A stretch of 64,000 nt of DNA from Eremophila alpestris peregrina (GCA_009792885.1 WMCF01000012.1:13477641-13541640), one strand, 5' to 3'; counted from the first letter of the stretch, positions 1 to 14,416 are shown. The notes: generated by a model from the letters alone, not told the origin. Translations and numbers: made by a program.

Positions 1-1839
1 TAATACTCCAGTTTTCTGTCTAGTGCTGTGCCAAAATTTAGTTTTGATCATCACTTCTTAAGGGACGGTAGTATCTGCTTTCGCTTTTATTAGTTATTTG
101 CACAGACCAAGTTGCAACACAAATCATCAAACAGAAGGTGAGATACTTCTAGGAGTACTACCTACCTACCACACAACAGTGGGTTCAACAAGTCCTCATG
201 GCAAATGCTCATCAAGAGCATCATGAAAAGAAGCAAAATAATTTGTTGCAAAATCCTACTGAGATATTCTGTTAGGTCTACATTTTACATTCTAGATCAT
301 TTAGTGAAGGATGGCTGAAGGTAACACAATCCACTAACATACAGGAAATGTTCAAAAAAGCAAATGGAAATAGCTTTTCAGTTGTGTTGGATTTTCTTAT
401 ACAAATTACTTTTAAATCTCTCAAGTGAGAGACTTTCGTATGATTTGTTTTAAACAAATACGAGCAGAAATGCACAACTTTCAGGAACTATTCCTGTATC
501 AAGTCTGAAACTACAGAATTCTCATGAATGTGCATCCTGAGGGACTACTGACATATGCAAGAAGCTGCACACACACCTCAATCCCACACTACTCTAGAGC
601 TAGCACTTATCTTCAGTATCTTGTTGGATAGGTACAGGACCCAGCCTCTGAAGGGCCAGCAGGCAAGCCTCATGAAGCTGAACATTTTTCTTTCACCTTT
701 AGGCATGCTATGCATACCTCTCACCCTGAGAATAATTCAGAAATGCAGAATGAAAGTGAGTAACCTGTCTCACAGTTGAACATTTCTTGGGTTAAGATAT
801 TAAAGCATATTGCATCCTTGACATTAAAAGGATCACAGTATCTTTGAGTGGCCAATCACATCCAGTTTATGATCAAAAAGGATTCTTAAACCTTTTGTGT
901 TAGTTTAGAGTAATCCTGGAGAAATACAAGATCACGTGATCAGTATTTTTTTTAATGAAAACAGAAAATTGTTGCAAACTCTTTTACTACTTAATCTAAA
1001 ACTCAGTCTTCAACACCACTTATAATCACACAACAGAAAAATGGCTAAATATCATAAGAAAAATGCCTTAAGGCATACCACTAGGCATTTGAAATTATTT
1101 GCAATTCATAAAAAGCAATTCCTATCCTAGGCTATTACCTAGGATAGGTATTATTACATATATATGTAATATGTACAATAATATATACAATAATATTATT
1201 ACATTAATACAGAAAGTCTGAAATCTTCAGCCAACTGGTCAGTATAGTAAACAGTAATTTACTTTACCCATGTATCCACTAGTCATACCTCCACACTAAA
1301 TTCTGCACTCATCATGCACACAACCCCTTTTTACAAGAAGCATGAATTTTAGGGAAATGAAATATTTATGGTAAGCACTGAAAAACAAATTCTTGCCAAT
1401 GCAAGGAAGACTTTATTCCTTTGAAGGCCCACTGTCTTCATTGTTTCAGAATTTCACCAATGCATGCTATATTCTGTATGCTGAACATTCATTTTTAAAA
1501 ACCCAACTGGCAGAAAAATATGCAGTACTGTCATAGCCAAATTTGCAAACAGGCAGAAATTACTTTAGAAGTTCACTATAATGAAATGCATTCAACATCA
1601 GGCAATTTTTGAAAAGAAGGAAACTAAAATAATTTAAAAACCCATCAGGAAATGCACAACTGACAAACACCCCCTAAACTGTCATTTAGTTAAAATTACA
1701 TTAGGTTACATAGCTTGGTGTTCAGGCAAAACCATCAGGGTAACACACTTATTTTCACTTATTCTTCCCTTAGGACTTCCTTACACTGCACTTGAAATCT
1801 TATTCTATAGTAGAGAGAGACAAACAGCATTGTTCTTAC
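1..1839 (-). other. TTC39B: Continuing TTC39B intron, left edge of window
   Basis: AT-rich sequence downstream of the candidate third exon. No further exon was recognised, so the TPR-coding exons must lie left of the window. A perfect hairpin followed by an AT palindrome is at 1121-1170. Confidence 0.55.
1121..1170. other. Perfect hairpin followed by an AT palindrome
   Basis: CCTATCCTAGG (1121-1131) and CCTAGGATAGG (1138-1148) are exact inverse complements around a 6-base loop. Four bases later ATTACATATATATGTAAT (1153-1170) is self-complementary, and AT-rich sequence continues to about 1205. This is seen directly. Any biological role is unknown. Confidence 0.85.
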
Positions 1840-1894
1840 CCAAGCCCTTGCTTGGTACTTGCTGCCATTTGAATTTTTGGAGTCATCCACAGAG
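1840..1894 (-). CDS. TTC39B: Probable TTC39B third coding exon (55 bp)
   Basis: On the minus strand an acceptor ending TTATTACCAG (AG at 1895-1896) is followed by 55 bases and then a strong donor GG|GTAAGA (GT at 1838-1839). The first base, C, completes the valine codon left open by the 35-bp exon. The remaining 54 bases read SVDDSKNSNGSKYQARAW without a stop and end in phase 0. What I see is a good donor, a moderate acceptor and a compatible phase. I cannot recall the family sequence at this point well enough to confirm it. TTC39B is longer at its N-terminus than TTC39A, so an extra short exon is reasonable. It could be an alternatively used or lineage-specific exon, or a chance match (phase alone fits one time in three). 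Confidence 0.5.
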
Positions 1895-4800
1895 CTGGTA
1901 ATAACACATGATGCAAACACCACGGTAGAAAGCAATTTAGATCAGTGTTGTTGCACCTTCCTCCTCAACACTACCTGACCATGAGATAGCAGCATTTAGC
2001 CAGCTAGTTGTAAATCTGTATCAGTGAATTCTGGATCTCCCTGTACAATCCTTTGAATGATCAAACCAACTCACTTACTAGGGCACTTTCTTTTAATAGC
2101 ACTGGGGTTTTTGTTTCATTCTTTTGGGGTTTTGTTTATTGGGTTAGTATTTTCTAAATTATTTCTTCTTCCTCATCTTACAGCTGAGGAAAGAAAGATG
2201 ATGCAGAGCAAAAAGTAGCTAGCTGATATTACACATTTGTATGGATAAAGAGAAACCACTGAAAACTATTTTTCAAAAAGAATGGTTTGGAAAAGGAGTT
2301 GAAGCTCTCAGAAAAAGAGTGAGAAGGGAAGAGGTAACTGAGGGAGAAAAAAAGGAGGTAGCTGCTCCTATTGAAAACCATTATTAAAATAGTATGTACC
2401 AAAATGCACTGAAAATGACTTTACAGTTTTTATCAATACCTTAGCATTGTCAAAAAAAGGTCAAGCTGATAGATTTTCATAGACTACTGGAATTTCACTA
2501 AGAAAGAATTTTAATTGATCCACTGCTGTACATTAGCAGGTATAATGTTACGTGTAATGTAGCAACAAGGCAAGGGCAAGGATGGCAGATACAGCTGTCT
2601 TACAGACCAGAAACTGGGGGCAGCGGAAACCTGCCAGTATTTTAGGAAAAGTGTTTGCCCTCTCCTTTTTAGAGCTAGAAGTTCCATTCTTGGCTCTTCT
2701 AAACTAAACAGATTTACCCACAGGTGACAATGTTCTATTTCGGGAGAAGAAATATTTGTAATGCTGTCTTACAAATGAAATGCATTTAAAAGACCATCAA
2801 ACAAACAAAACCTTTCAATGCAAACAAAAATTCCTTCTTAGAAGTCTCACGTGATCTTGAAACATGTCAGACCACCATGTATCAGGAAACAATAATGTTT
2901 ATTTGCTTCACTTTCTGCATGTAAATTTTGTTAGTGATCTCCAACTTAAGAGGGCATGCACTGGATTGCCTTCTAGTCAGAAAGCAGCCCAGCACCCACA
3001 TTGCTGCCTCGTGGGAATCTAACAATTGACTTCAAGAAAGTGATCAAGAGGTTTAGCTTCCAAATATTTTAATGACTGAGGGGGCAGGGAGGGATGATGA
3101 GGTAAGGAACTTGCCTAGTGGTCTGTCTTATTCAAAACATGGATTTTGCTTATCTACATATATATTACCAATGCAGCATCTGAACACCACAAGGAAATAC
3201 TGTATCCTCACATATTATTCTACAGATGCAACAAAGCAACAGAATAAGCACAAGGGAAGAAAATCTAGGCAAAGTTGACCATCTGCTTGAATCTCAGGTG
3301 CCACAGGATATAGTGCCAAGATGAAGCTCATCTTGCTGGCTCATCCTCAACCCACCACTGCCAACAGAGTCTACTACTCAGAAAATAACACAGGCTGCAT
3401 TTCTAGCCACTTTACTATCTTATTTGTAGTTTTGAAAAGAAACATGAGCATAGCCAAAGGTTTCAATTTTTGCTGATCATTATTTATATTCAGTAAGCCA
3501 ATAATCAATTTCTTTCAAGTAGGTGTTTTTATCACCTGACAAACATCAGAAGCTTTATCTGACACCAAGTTCTAAAGTTCAACAGCAGATTGCACTGCAC
3601 ATGGACAGAAAGGGAGACACAAATTTCCCATAAGGACTCAGCCATATTGTGAAAGCAAGACAAGCCAACTCCTTAGGTTACTATTTACCTACCTGAATAG
3701 ACATACACACTTCATCTAATCACTAAAATGATTACAAAATAATCCTATTTAAGCATATCAAGCCACTCCAGCATGAATTTGACACAACATATATTTAAGC
3801 TTAAAAACTGCCAGCAAAACAATCAAATCACAGGCATTTAGAATTAATCGCAGTCTGACTGAGAAGGCAGAGAAATGAGATAAGTGCCAGTAGAGAAAAA
3901 TCTGGTTTATACTATTCTGTTCAACACTAAGGGGAATACACAGCAGTATAAAATGTTATCAGATTTATTTAATGGAACTCAGTGGTCAGACAGCATTTTT
4001 AGATGTAACTTTTAAGGTGAGATCTTTGCAGGTAAACTGAGACTTAACTATGTTTGAATATTCCTTATCAGACTAACAGTTTATATCAAATAATCAACAA
4101 TGCATGCAATATGGTGTACAAAAATGATCACCTGAATACGGCAGAGAGTGATACTGCCAAAACTTAGTATACAGAATGTAGATATAGACAAATAGATGTT
4201 CACAAAAAAAACCCCATAATTTTGATCTGTTCAACATTTCTGCTACAAAGTAGATCTAAATAAGGCAAGCTGACAAGAAAATAGGTTGAGAAGGAATCTC
4301 CTGGAAGAGCTAGCATAATGACAGCTCACTGGCAGTTTTACATGAAATGAATAAAAAAACTCACTTATCTTGCTATGGAAAAAAAGAAAAAATAAATCAT
4401 GCTGCAAGTAGGACACCAGATCAGGCCAGATGTTTATGGGACTAACACTGCGTCACACAAATATTGGCCAAGATCCAAAGAGACAATTAGGACACCATGA
4501 TCCTAGCAAGACACTCTTCTAAACTTCAAACCAATTTACTTGAATTTATTACATAGTGAACTTACAGCCTAGGCTGGAGGCATTCTGAAATAACTAAAGT
4601 CTCTAAAAGCACACTACATTATACTTAACATTTAATACTTTGAAAGCACAGCATCCCATGAAATAAATTATTTATGTTTAAGTCAAAAATTATATAACCT
4701 CAAATGGTTAAATCAGCACAGCTACCAGAAGCAGAAGACATAGCCTATAAATGGAAAAAGTAGCTGTGAGTCTGATACTGTCCTTAAATTACCACATTTT

Positions 4801-5593
4801 AAAGAATGGCATCTCAAAATACACACCTTGCAGTGTTCTACAACCTACAGTATCTGAGCTGATTAAGCACTGACATCAGCAGAGAAGCTTCTGCTCTCTA
4901 AAAGCATTGTTCACCACTGCAAAGTGCAGAGGAGAAACAATTATTTCATAATCCCATTGTGAATATATAATTTTTCCTTTATTTTCAAGGAAATCTATAA
5001 AAAAACCCAATGTTGTAGTTTGACATACATTTCCAAAGCAAATTTTCACAGACAAAATCCCATAAATATTACTACCACATTCATGATTTCAAGGACTAGT
5101 AGGCAGAGATAATATACTTACAGGATTAATTCAGTTAACTTCAGGTATGTAAATATAGTCCTTGTGTAAAAATAAGTGCCGCTCCTTTCACTCTTTTCCC
5201 ACCGTGCGCACACACAGAAAAAAAAAAAAAAAGGCAAAAAGACAAAGAAAAGCATAAAGAGAAAAGTGATTCTGTTTTATTTCTCAATATCCATGAGGTT
5301 TCATTAAAGAGTTATCAAGCAAAAAGAATAAAAGTTTCCATGCCAGCAGCTGGCAACAGAGGCACTCTCCATAGCCGAATTCAAAAGAAATGTCAGTGAG
5401 AGTGGCAGCAGCTACAGTCAATGCTGGAAGCTGATGCCTCTGCAGGAAGAGGATGCTGGGAGATTCTCCCAATCTGTGCTGCAGCCTAATTCTAATCCAT
5501 CACTCCTAACTGCAAGGGGAAAATGGAGACATGAGGAATGCAAAGTAATTTACATTTAAAGACAAAAAAGGAGTCACTTTAGTATTTCCTCAA

Positions 5594-5634
<41 letters not shown>

Positions 5635-8600
5635 AGCCACAATTAAAGTCAGACAGAAAAGGAAAAGTATGTTAAGGACACTGCAGTAAAGTATGTTAAA
5701 GCAACTGCAGGAACACTAGATCAAATATATGAGAGTTTATAGCAAGCAACACTAAAGAAAAATAACTAGCTCATGTGTGATTTTCTTTATTTGACAGTAC
5801 TCAAACATCACTTTTTTTTAATTAACCCTTTAACATTTTTTCCCCCAGAAATCCAAATTTTTAGCTAGAGTTCCATGACCAAAACAAATCACTAACACAG
5901 AGAGCTGTTAATAAATAGTTCTTTTCATTAATATCAGCTGGAACAGAAGAAAGCAGGGGTCAAAAGCAAAACAGCTGCAACAGAGATAGTTTCATTCTCT
6001 TGGTCTAATCTCTCTAGATGAGATACAATGAAAGCTCAGTACATGGGAGCTAGGCAGCAGAAAATTAAACTATGTCCTCCACTATTACCTTCAAAAGGTA
6101 TTTTTTAAAGCTGTACCAACTGGACTGATAGTACCTATTTCTAACTATGTTTACTGTTATGAACTGAGATTTACTCACAAAAATCTCTCAAATAAATCTT
6201 TTAAAGCAAAATGCAAGAAACCACAGGTTTGCATTTACTTATTTCAGGTGCATGCTAAGTAGCATCATCAGTAATACTTCAAACCAATTTATTTAAACAA
6301 TTTACTTTTATTAAAACATTCTTACTGGTAACATACTGGGAAAGAATTGCACAGTATTTCCCACAATACCTGTGGGAAGGGCCATGATCAGGTAAAAAAG
6401 GTTTAAAAGATCTTGTAAACCTTTCAAAGAGATAATTGACCAGTAATTTATGGACAACAGCACTTGCAGAACCAGGACATTCTTTTCCATAAAACTTGAC
6501 CCAGTAGTGTTAAAGACCAAGGAGTTCAGAGATATATATCTAAGTTCTCTACCATGTCATTTAAAGCACTACTTAACTAACAATAGGCTCATTGTCAGTT
6601 AATATACTAACAATATTAGGGGCAGGGAAAGTAAAAGTGCCGGGATTTCTATGACCTTGCCTATACATGAAGAGTAAACAAGTTTCAATCAAGGTTGCCC
6701 AGTCACATAGAAGTCAACTCAATTCCCCCATAAAACATAATGTGTTCTGTTTTTAACATAGCTTAAGTTTCAGACAGTCCACATTTGATGGCTCAGAAAC
6801 TATTTCCTAGAAAAAGCTGAGTGAGTCAGGAGAAAATTTCCACAAAGCTTCTGTCGGCAAATATCAACCCATGCTCAAAAGTTTTTCCCTGGATTGACTT
6901 AAAGGAAAATGAAGTAATCTACTAAACTCACAACATCTTCCATTCATATTAATTCTCAAAATACTCTGCAACAGCATTTAATCATTAGGGAAGGGGTGGA
7001 CATGATACAACCAAATCAAACAACCAAAACAACGTTATAAAGAAACAGAATTTTTTTGTTGTTTCACAGCTTAAAATAAACAAACATGCAAATCTGGATT
7101 TCAATCCATTTTCTTTAAAAACAATCCTGCTTCTCAACATCTGACCAATTTATTATTTTTCTTCATCAATGAGTTAAAACTCATCTTTCTGTTTTCTTAT
7201 CTAAAAGCACTTACATCCTAATGGTTGTACCACCAATCTAAAAGTCTACATCACTTTCCAAGTCTCAGAAGTTACTCAGATAAGGCAATTCTTGAACTAC
7301 AAGGTCACAAATAGTGTTATGCAGTCTTTACTAAAGCACAGAATGAATTATTTCCTGAAAGACGTTTAAAGTAAGAAAACACTGATGTAATCATACATTC
7401 CAGCATATCAAGATTCCAACATGATACTTAAATAAATCCAGAAGTCTCCAGAAAGCCCCTCCCCACAAAAATATCATGTGAGTTTAAAGCCACAGTGTTA
7501 ATTAATTTGTAATGAAAAAACAAGCCACAGAACAGCAAAGAAATATTTAGGCTTAATTAAGATAGGTTTCTTTTGTTGAACATGGAATAACAGAAAAACA
7601 CGCTTTCACATGGTATCTTTCTGTGCACCAGCCTTTCAGCAAAGGCTTGCAAAAAGGACAGTATGTGGAAAACATGCAGTTTTGGGCACTTCTGTGTACC
7701 ATGTCTCTGAAACGGTTTCTTCGGCTTTGGGTTTTTGTCTATCTCCTCTCTAAGGAGCTATGAACACAAGTGGAAATGCACATTTCAAAATGAACAGAGG
7801 ATACCAATACAAACAACAGCACAATGTGGCCTGAAGCCTTCTACTGAAATACAAACATAGAGAAATCTTACAGCACAGGCAGAAGGTGTAGTGGCAATAA
7901 ACATGTGTTAGGAATGACATAATTATTACCCAATGAGAACCTCCCCAAGTTTAAAAATTTATAATCTTAGAACTGTTTGGGGTGGGGAAAGATCAGAGAG
8001 ATAAGGCTGCTGTATCATTACTGCTGTTTATAATATAAAGTAGCTACTGTGTCATATTTTTATATTTATGCAGCTATGAAAATATTATCTTCTACAGACA
8101 AAACCTGCCTTCACTGGAATTTTTTTCCACTAATCTTGAGGGTCAAACATAAGAAAATAAGATTTTGATCATCTAAATTGTCACAGCTGCTTCTCACCAT
8201 CTCAAGACAATGTCAGAATGTGAGTTTAAACTTATGAAGACAGGAACTCTTCCTAAAAATTGTTGGCTCCCTGAATTAAAATTTGAATTTAGAACCATTT
8301 CCTTAACTGAACGAATTTTGTTCACTGACAAAACACTCGCATGTGTAGGTGTAACTGAAATCTTAACTACACATCTAAGATTACAAGGATAACCTGCTCT
8401 AACTTCCTTAAACACTTAATCCATCACCCCAGTAATACCACACAGAGCTGCTTTGGTGGGATCAAGGATTAACAGAACACAGCTTTGGGTAAGCAAAGAA
8501 TTTGCAAAAGAGAATCAATGAAGTATGTCTCTTTTTGCTGAAACTGATAAAGACAAAAAATCCCCAGAGTTCCATTCTTGATCAAAAATCATTTATCTGC

Positions 8601-11600
8601 TTTGCTTACAGAATGCAAGCTCCCACTTTTTCAATGCTTCATGTTCTAAACGAGATCTCACTATATCTTTCCACTGATGACATAACTCAGGATCTGGTAT
8701 CTGAAATTTCTATATAAATAGCACAACATGAAGACTTCCTCTGCATATGAGCTGCTTGCAGCAGTCAGGCAGACTACTTTCTTCACAAAGACAACTATAA
8801 AACATCTTCCATAAACATACCCACACAGCTATCATAACACAGTTGCTCTAAATGCTGCTATTCATTTGTGTAAGCCTTTGATGCTGGGGTAGTAAATAAA
8901 GGCACTGTCTTTGCCTTTACCTCAAAGAGAAAGGCTGCATGGTACTCTAAGCAAGATTGCATGGACAAACATAACTTCATGTCTACTTACTCCTTTCACA
9001 TACAGATGACATTTTAAGGAACAGTAAGTAAAATGAGATGGACAGAAATGCCAACAGAATTAATATTCCATATATGTTCTAAACTAATTGAGAATTTCTG
9101 AGGATAAAATACATACAGAAATCAAAATAGCAGTGGCAAGGTCAGTACATGCTAAGTGTAATGTAGTGACGGTTAAAAATTGTTGAAAACTCAAATGACT
9201 TGTAATCTAGTTGTGAAGCCAAAGACAATACAATTTAGAAAATTACACTCTAGCAACAGAAAGCATTAATACCTGCATTCTACAAAGAGATTTTCAGAAT
9301 AATTTGAAAAAAAAAAATAAGGTAGCAGAAATATATTGAAAAAATTCAAAGAAATAGAAAATTACCTCGTTCAGTAAGGCTAAAACTAAAGTTGCAGTTT
9401 TTTTCACAATAAGATTTAGGTATTGATGAGGCATTTTTAGCAAGCATTAAATAAAAGAATAAACCACACAAAAATCTCTTCCATCTCCATATGTTTCTGA
9501 ACCTGTAGATGCTTGGCAGGCATTAGGCAACTTTGTTAAACACATCCACCAGCCCAAATCTTGGAAGCAGACACTCCAAGTGGAAAAATTGTAAAAAGCA
9601 GCTTACCATCACAAAACTTCTTGGCAGAGGCTTCAATTTCCAAAACAGAAATCACAGTTTGTCTCCAGTTACTCAGTTCCTTTTACAACAGACTATGCCA
9701 ATCAAACTAGTTCTGAGTTAACACAAACAGGTAATGGTGAATTTACTTTGACATACATTCCACCTATTATCTTTGGAAGGTTGAAGATGGTCTATCAAGT
9801 GTTACTATCAAACCAGTACTTTGAAAACTCAGTTACTTTTGTTGGCAGAGAAGACATTAAACGCTAGTGCTTGCTTTCAGTAAAATGGCAGAGTGACCTA
9901 CTGTAATAACCCCTCTTCTCTCTTTAGCACCAGTGAAGAAAATTTAAAGGTTTCTACATGTTTATACAAAACAAGTATTTTGTGATCATTACATGTTCTG
10001 GAGTTGCCGTTTACATCTACAGAAGCTACCATGAGTAAAAGATGACAAAAGGGTCTAGACAGAGAACCTAACACATTTAAGCCACTGGAGCAAAGACAGA
10101 TTTCCTCCTGGGCCTGTCCTCAGATATGACAGCCAGCACACGAGATTTAGGGAAGGATTTTACCATATTAAGGCAACTCATTACCCTTTCAACATCTAAC
10201 TTCCACAATCTGGTATCTTTAGCTACACAATAATATTTAAAGAAAGAAGCCATTTAAAGTCAAGTTGAAATAGCAAAACCATTCACTAGCACCTACTGGC
10301 GCAAAATACAGAGCTCTGTTACTCTATACATATTTTACACTAAGAATTGCAGAGTGGTGTATGAAATGCTATGAAGATCTGGTTGTTACACATTCTTTTC
10401 CAATTCTCTAAACCAACACAATGATCTGACAGAATCTGAACCAAAACGGATCTCAAAAGTAAACGTAAGTATTTGTTGACACAGCTCCCTATAAAAATGT
10501 CCATTTTAGTTAGATTTGATTGGATATAACTAACTGCAACAAAGCACTCAAACCAATGCCAGACATATCATCACAGAGCTCTAACAATGCCACCTCTTCC
10601 TATCCAAAATATGGGAGAATGAAACACTGACACAAAAAAACAATGAAAGTGAATGTTATCAACAGCAAAATCAAAAAAACAGAGACATCTTCCCAGAATC
10701 TTAAACCCCTAGTCATTCATTGTTTCGATATAGTAATGAAAAAACTACAATTAATTCTCTGTTCACAGATGAAGGAAGGTCAGGAACAACCAAAATGGCA
10801 CTAGATTAACAAAAGGCTTTCCATCACTACTAGCATCATTTGAAATACAATCAAAGCATTTCAAAAAAGATTAGATTGAAGACTTTCAGAAAACACTCCA
10901 AGATTTTTTTCAGTTCCTTAGGCACACTTTTTAAAATAACCATATCCTTGAAAGAATTTGAGAAATGAGAGTCTAATCCAGTGAAGAATCCTGCCCAGAT
11001 ACAAAAGAATATACACATTCACTATGCTCAATGTGATGTTAAGTAACAACACATTTTTTGTCCCATTAATATTCTATCATCTTTCATTGACTCTTCTATA
11101 TAATGCTTATTGCCCAAAAAACCTGACATGCTAACTTCTGTTATAAAAAGTGTATCCATAAGACAGCTATGAACACAGAAGAGACACTCTGGAAGAACAA
11201 ATCAAAGCTCTGCATGCTGAAAATAAACAACCATGCCCAGATAGGACATCAATAGAAAACAACAAAACCATTTTCTCACTGAAGGAATGAATACTGGATA
11301 AATATTCTCATACAGTATTTTGAAGTTACTCTTGTCCCTGTCCAGGGGAAAACAGCAGCCAAAGACATAAGTTACCCAATCATATACAAACTGCTAGGCA
11401 GTCAAAGGAAGAATAAGCAATCATTAACATGAAGAATTCTCAACTTGAACATATCAGGTTCTTGTTTCCTTCTGACTGTCAAGAAACAATGTTTAATTTT
11501 TCTCAGTTCTACACAGATCAGACCTTACCACTCTAGATATGATACAAACAGAGGGTCTGGCAAATCTGTACAATACAATTTGCCAAGATCACGGATGTTA

Positions 11601-12235
11601 TGGCCACAAAGTTCAGTCCAAACCTACTGCTGGGTCTAGAAGTGTTTTAGCAATCTGAGGATATCAGTAGAAGTCCCCCCCTCATGTACTTCATGGCACA
11701 AAAACGCAATAAAATCCTATAGAAAAACTAAAACTACTTACAAACAGCATAATGTGTTTTCATCACAGTTTAAGTAAGCTCTTTCTTCGACATGAGCTCT
11801 TACACCAGAGAAGTTACTGTATCTTACTTCATTAAGGGAAAACATTTGTGCAGCAGCACATTAGAAGACATAGCAATTGCCATTTGAGGATCTTGCTTAG
11901 ATGGTCTTGCATAATGTGTGATCCAAAGTTTTCCTAATAATGTTAAGCAACTATTTTTTCACCACACAAAAACGTCTAGAACTGCCAGTACGTAACTAAG
12001 TTACTAGACTTCCTATATTTAATTCTTTACAATTTTCACATTTGTTGACAAACATTATATCGCATATATCAACTTAATTACACTTCTGTTTCTCAACTCT
12101 TGGGGACTTTAATTGTTCTGAAAAACACAAATGTAGTCAGTGCATATAGAATTATGTTCCCCTGGCATGGTCTACAGTATTCCATTTCTGTATAAGGAAT
12201 TTTAACAAACACACATTTAAAAACATTCTACTTAC
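1895..12235 (-). other. TTC39B: TTC39B intron 2 (10.3 kb, if exon 3 is real)
   Basis: AT-rich non-coding DNA between the 35-bp exon and the candidate 55-bp exon. No CR1, LTR or other recognised transposon was found, in contrast with intron 1. The only low-complexity features are an A run near 5219-5232 and the 36-base A run at 5597-5632. Short open frames here have no coding character. Confidence 0.6.
5597..5632. repeat. 36-base A homopolymer
   Basis: An uninterrupted run of A residues in TTC39B intron 2. No retrotransposed body or target-site duplication was recognised next to it. Confidence 0.95.
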
Positions 12236-12270
12236 ACAGGGATGTTTTCATAGGCATCTTCAAAGTTTTC
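12236..12270 (-). CDS. TTC39B: TTC39B, second coding exon (35 bp)
   Basis: On the minus strand a pyrimidine-rich tract followed by CTGCAG precedes GAAAAC, and the exon ends CCCTGT|GTAAGTAG, a near-consensus donor. The 35 bases read ENFEDAYENIP plus the first two bases (GT) of a valine codon. The exon opens in phase 0, matching the end of exon 1 at 35149, and closes in phase 2. The acidic FEDAYENIPV segment is what identified the gene: it precedes the TPR region in TTC39B. The exon lies about 22.9 kb from exon 1 and is far too short to appear as an open frame on its own. I see no reading-frame break or splice-site damage. Confidence 0.85.
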
Positions 12271-13448
12271 CTGCAGAAGGAAGAAAAAAAAAGTTTCAAT
12301 CTAATGTGTATATATATTTGTATTACAGCAGAAATTTACTATTACCAGATAGCATTTACTTCTGCAACAGAGAGTAATTACCAGAATATTCAGTCCACTG
12401 ACTGCAAAGCTTTCACTGCAAATTATTATACAGAGATATTTCCTATGGGCCTACTACATCAGACTACAGCTAAATTAAACCAAAGATTTTTTCCTTTCTA
12501 GATTCTGAACTTCCACCATCACAGAAGGCAATACAGGCATATGCCTCAGGAGTTTGTGCAGCACCTGTCATGCATTCAGGATGCACTCGTTGAACAGTGT
12601 ATCTACACATGAAACAAAAGGTGTTCTGTGCATACACCTGATATGCAGGTTGGCCAGAATACATACAAAAGGTATGTATGCATGACAGATAACACACACA
12701 TACAGCCAGCTCACACATGAAAAACAGATACATGAACAACTTAGCCCAGAAATCTAGAAGTTTTCTTTCCACCTAGATTCAAAGCCCTCTCAACCTACAT
12801 TCAAATTTCAAATTGAAATAAAGGAAGAAATGCACAAATGTAAAAATGAGCAGGACAGCTCAGCTCAAAGACCATTCATTTCTGTATCCAGTTTCCAAAG
12901 CTGGACTCTAGAAGTGTGTAGCAAGGACAAATGGGCAAACAGCCCTCCCTCACATATATCCCTGTCCGCCTCACACTTTTCAGCCTCTGGCAACGCTGGG
13001 AATAATAGGCCTAAACAGAGTATGCCTGTCTTGTGATTTTCAGTAGATCTCTGTTCCAAATACAAGTCTGATTTCCTCAATTCCATGTAAACTTCTTTTT
13101 ATTCCTTATAACATTAGTAAGGAATTTCATGAGCTGATACCCATTTCATGCAAAATAATAATTTTTACTTGAACCCAGCTCCAACTACCCTTGTTTAACA
13201 ATCCCTGGATTCATTCAAAACCACTAAAGAACCAATTTGTGCTTGCTCTTTCCTTGACACTTAAAATTTTGAAAGCTCTTGTTTCATCATTCAACTCATC
13301 TCTCTTCTGAGCCACAGACTGCTACCTTACTCAGTCACTCTTCAAACAGAAACTATTTCCTACTTGTAACTGAGCTTTCTGCTCTTTCCTTCAGAAAAAC
13401 TGGAAGCATGATGGAACAGATTTTTAGAATATCCCAGGAAGATACCTG

Positions 13449-13716
13449 GAGGAGACTGATCCCCACTTCCGTAACAAACCTTTTCAATTAGCTGTAGAGA
13501 GTCATAACATTTCTCCAGAGTCTTCTTTTCTCCAGGCTAAACACCCTCAAGTCACACAGACCCTCTTTTACAGTATTTGTGCTCCAGACCCTTCACCAGT
13601 TCCATTATCCTTCTCTGGACACCCCACAGCACCTCACTGTCTGTCTTGGAATGAGGGGCCTAAACCGGAACACGGAATTTCAAGAGTGGCCTCACTAGTG
13701 CCAAGTACAGGGGGTA
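13449..13716 (-). mobile_element. CR1 LINE fragment, truncated at both ends
   Basis: Antisense CR1 sequence is recognised by the conserved series of segments 'ctccaggctaaacaccc', 'gctccagacccttcacc' and 'ccttctctggacaccccac', followed by the segment around 'gaggggcctaaaccgg'. The CR1 3' terminal repeats are absent, so the copy is internal only. It lies in TTC39B intron 1 in the same orientation as the gene. Confidence 0.85.
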
Positions 13717-14379
13717 CTTAAAAGAACTCAGAAAAAGCAAATTAAATTATCCTCCTCATCTGAGGAGAACTGGTGTTTCAAAAAGCTGAACAGAAACCAA
13801 CAGGAACATCTTGAACAGAAATTCTGCTACCCATGTCTCACCCCAGACACCGACAGAAGTCACCAGTCTTCTAATAAACTCCTTCTCTAAAGACTAATTG
13901 CATCCTTGAGACACTTCTGGAGACAGGAGAAGAAATTCAGTGGAATAAACGAGCAAAACACAGCTTTTTGAGCACAACTCCATTTCTCCTAAGAGAACAA
14001 ACTTGAAAAGCAAAAGTCAAGGTACTTTTAACTGTCAGGTACTTAATAAAAAATAGTAATGACAGGAAGTTCACATGAAAAAGTATCTGTGATGTGAACC
14101 TTTTGCAGGCTCTTTCAAACCTTCATACAAAAGCAACACGTACATACAGGAAGAAACAGAGAGAATCTGCATTCTGTCTAGGTAAATGCCACCTTTGCCT
14201 GGCGGCTTCTGAATCTTGATTCCTGTTATTCACACTGGTCAAATGGCTGACCAAACATTTAAAAGGATGAAGTACAACCTTAGAGTTTTTCCCCAAACAC
14301 CAAGGCATAGGGAATAGCCACAGCCTTTCAAGGAACTCCTCAAAGGTGCTAGAAACTGAAGGCAGCTTCTATGCTAAAA

Positions 14380-14416
14380 AAAATCCCAACAAAACAACAA
14401 CAAAAAAAAACCCTAA
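14380..14416. repeat. A/C-only low-complexity tract
   Basis: A-rich sequence interrupted almost only by C, like the other A/C tracts in this window. Confidence 0.75.

Noticed and set aside
12470..12772. 100-codon minus-strand frame just upstream of the 35-bp TTC39B exon
   Set aside because: Cys/Tyr/Phe-rich random-looking translation without domain, and it sits entirely in intron sequence before a well-defined acceptor.
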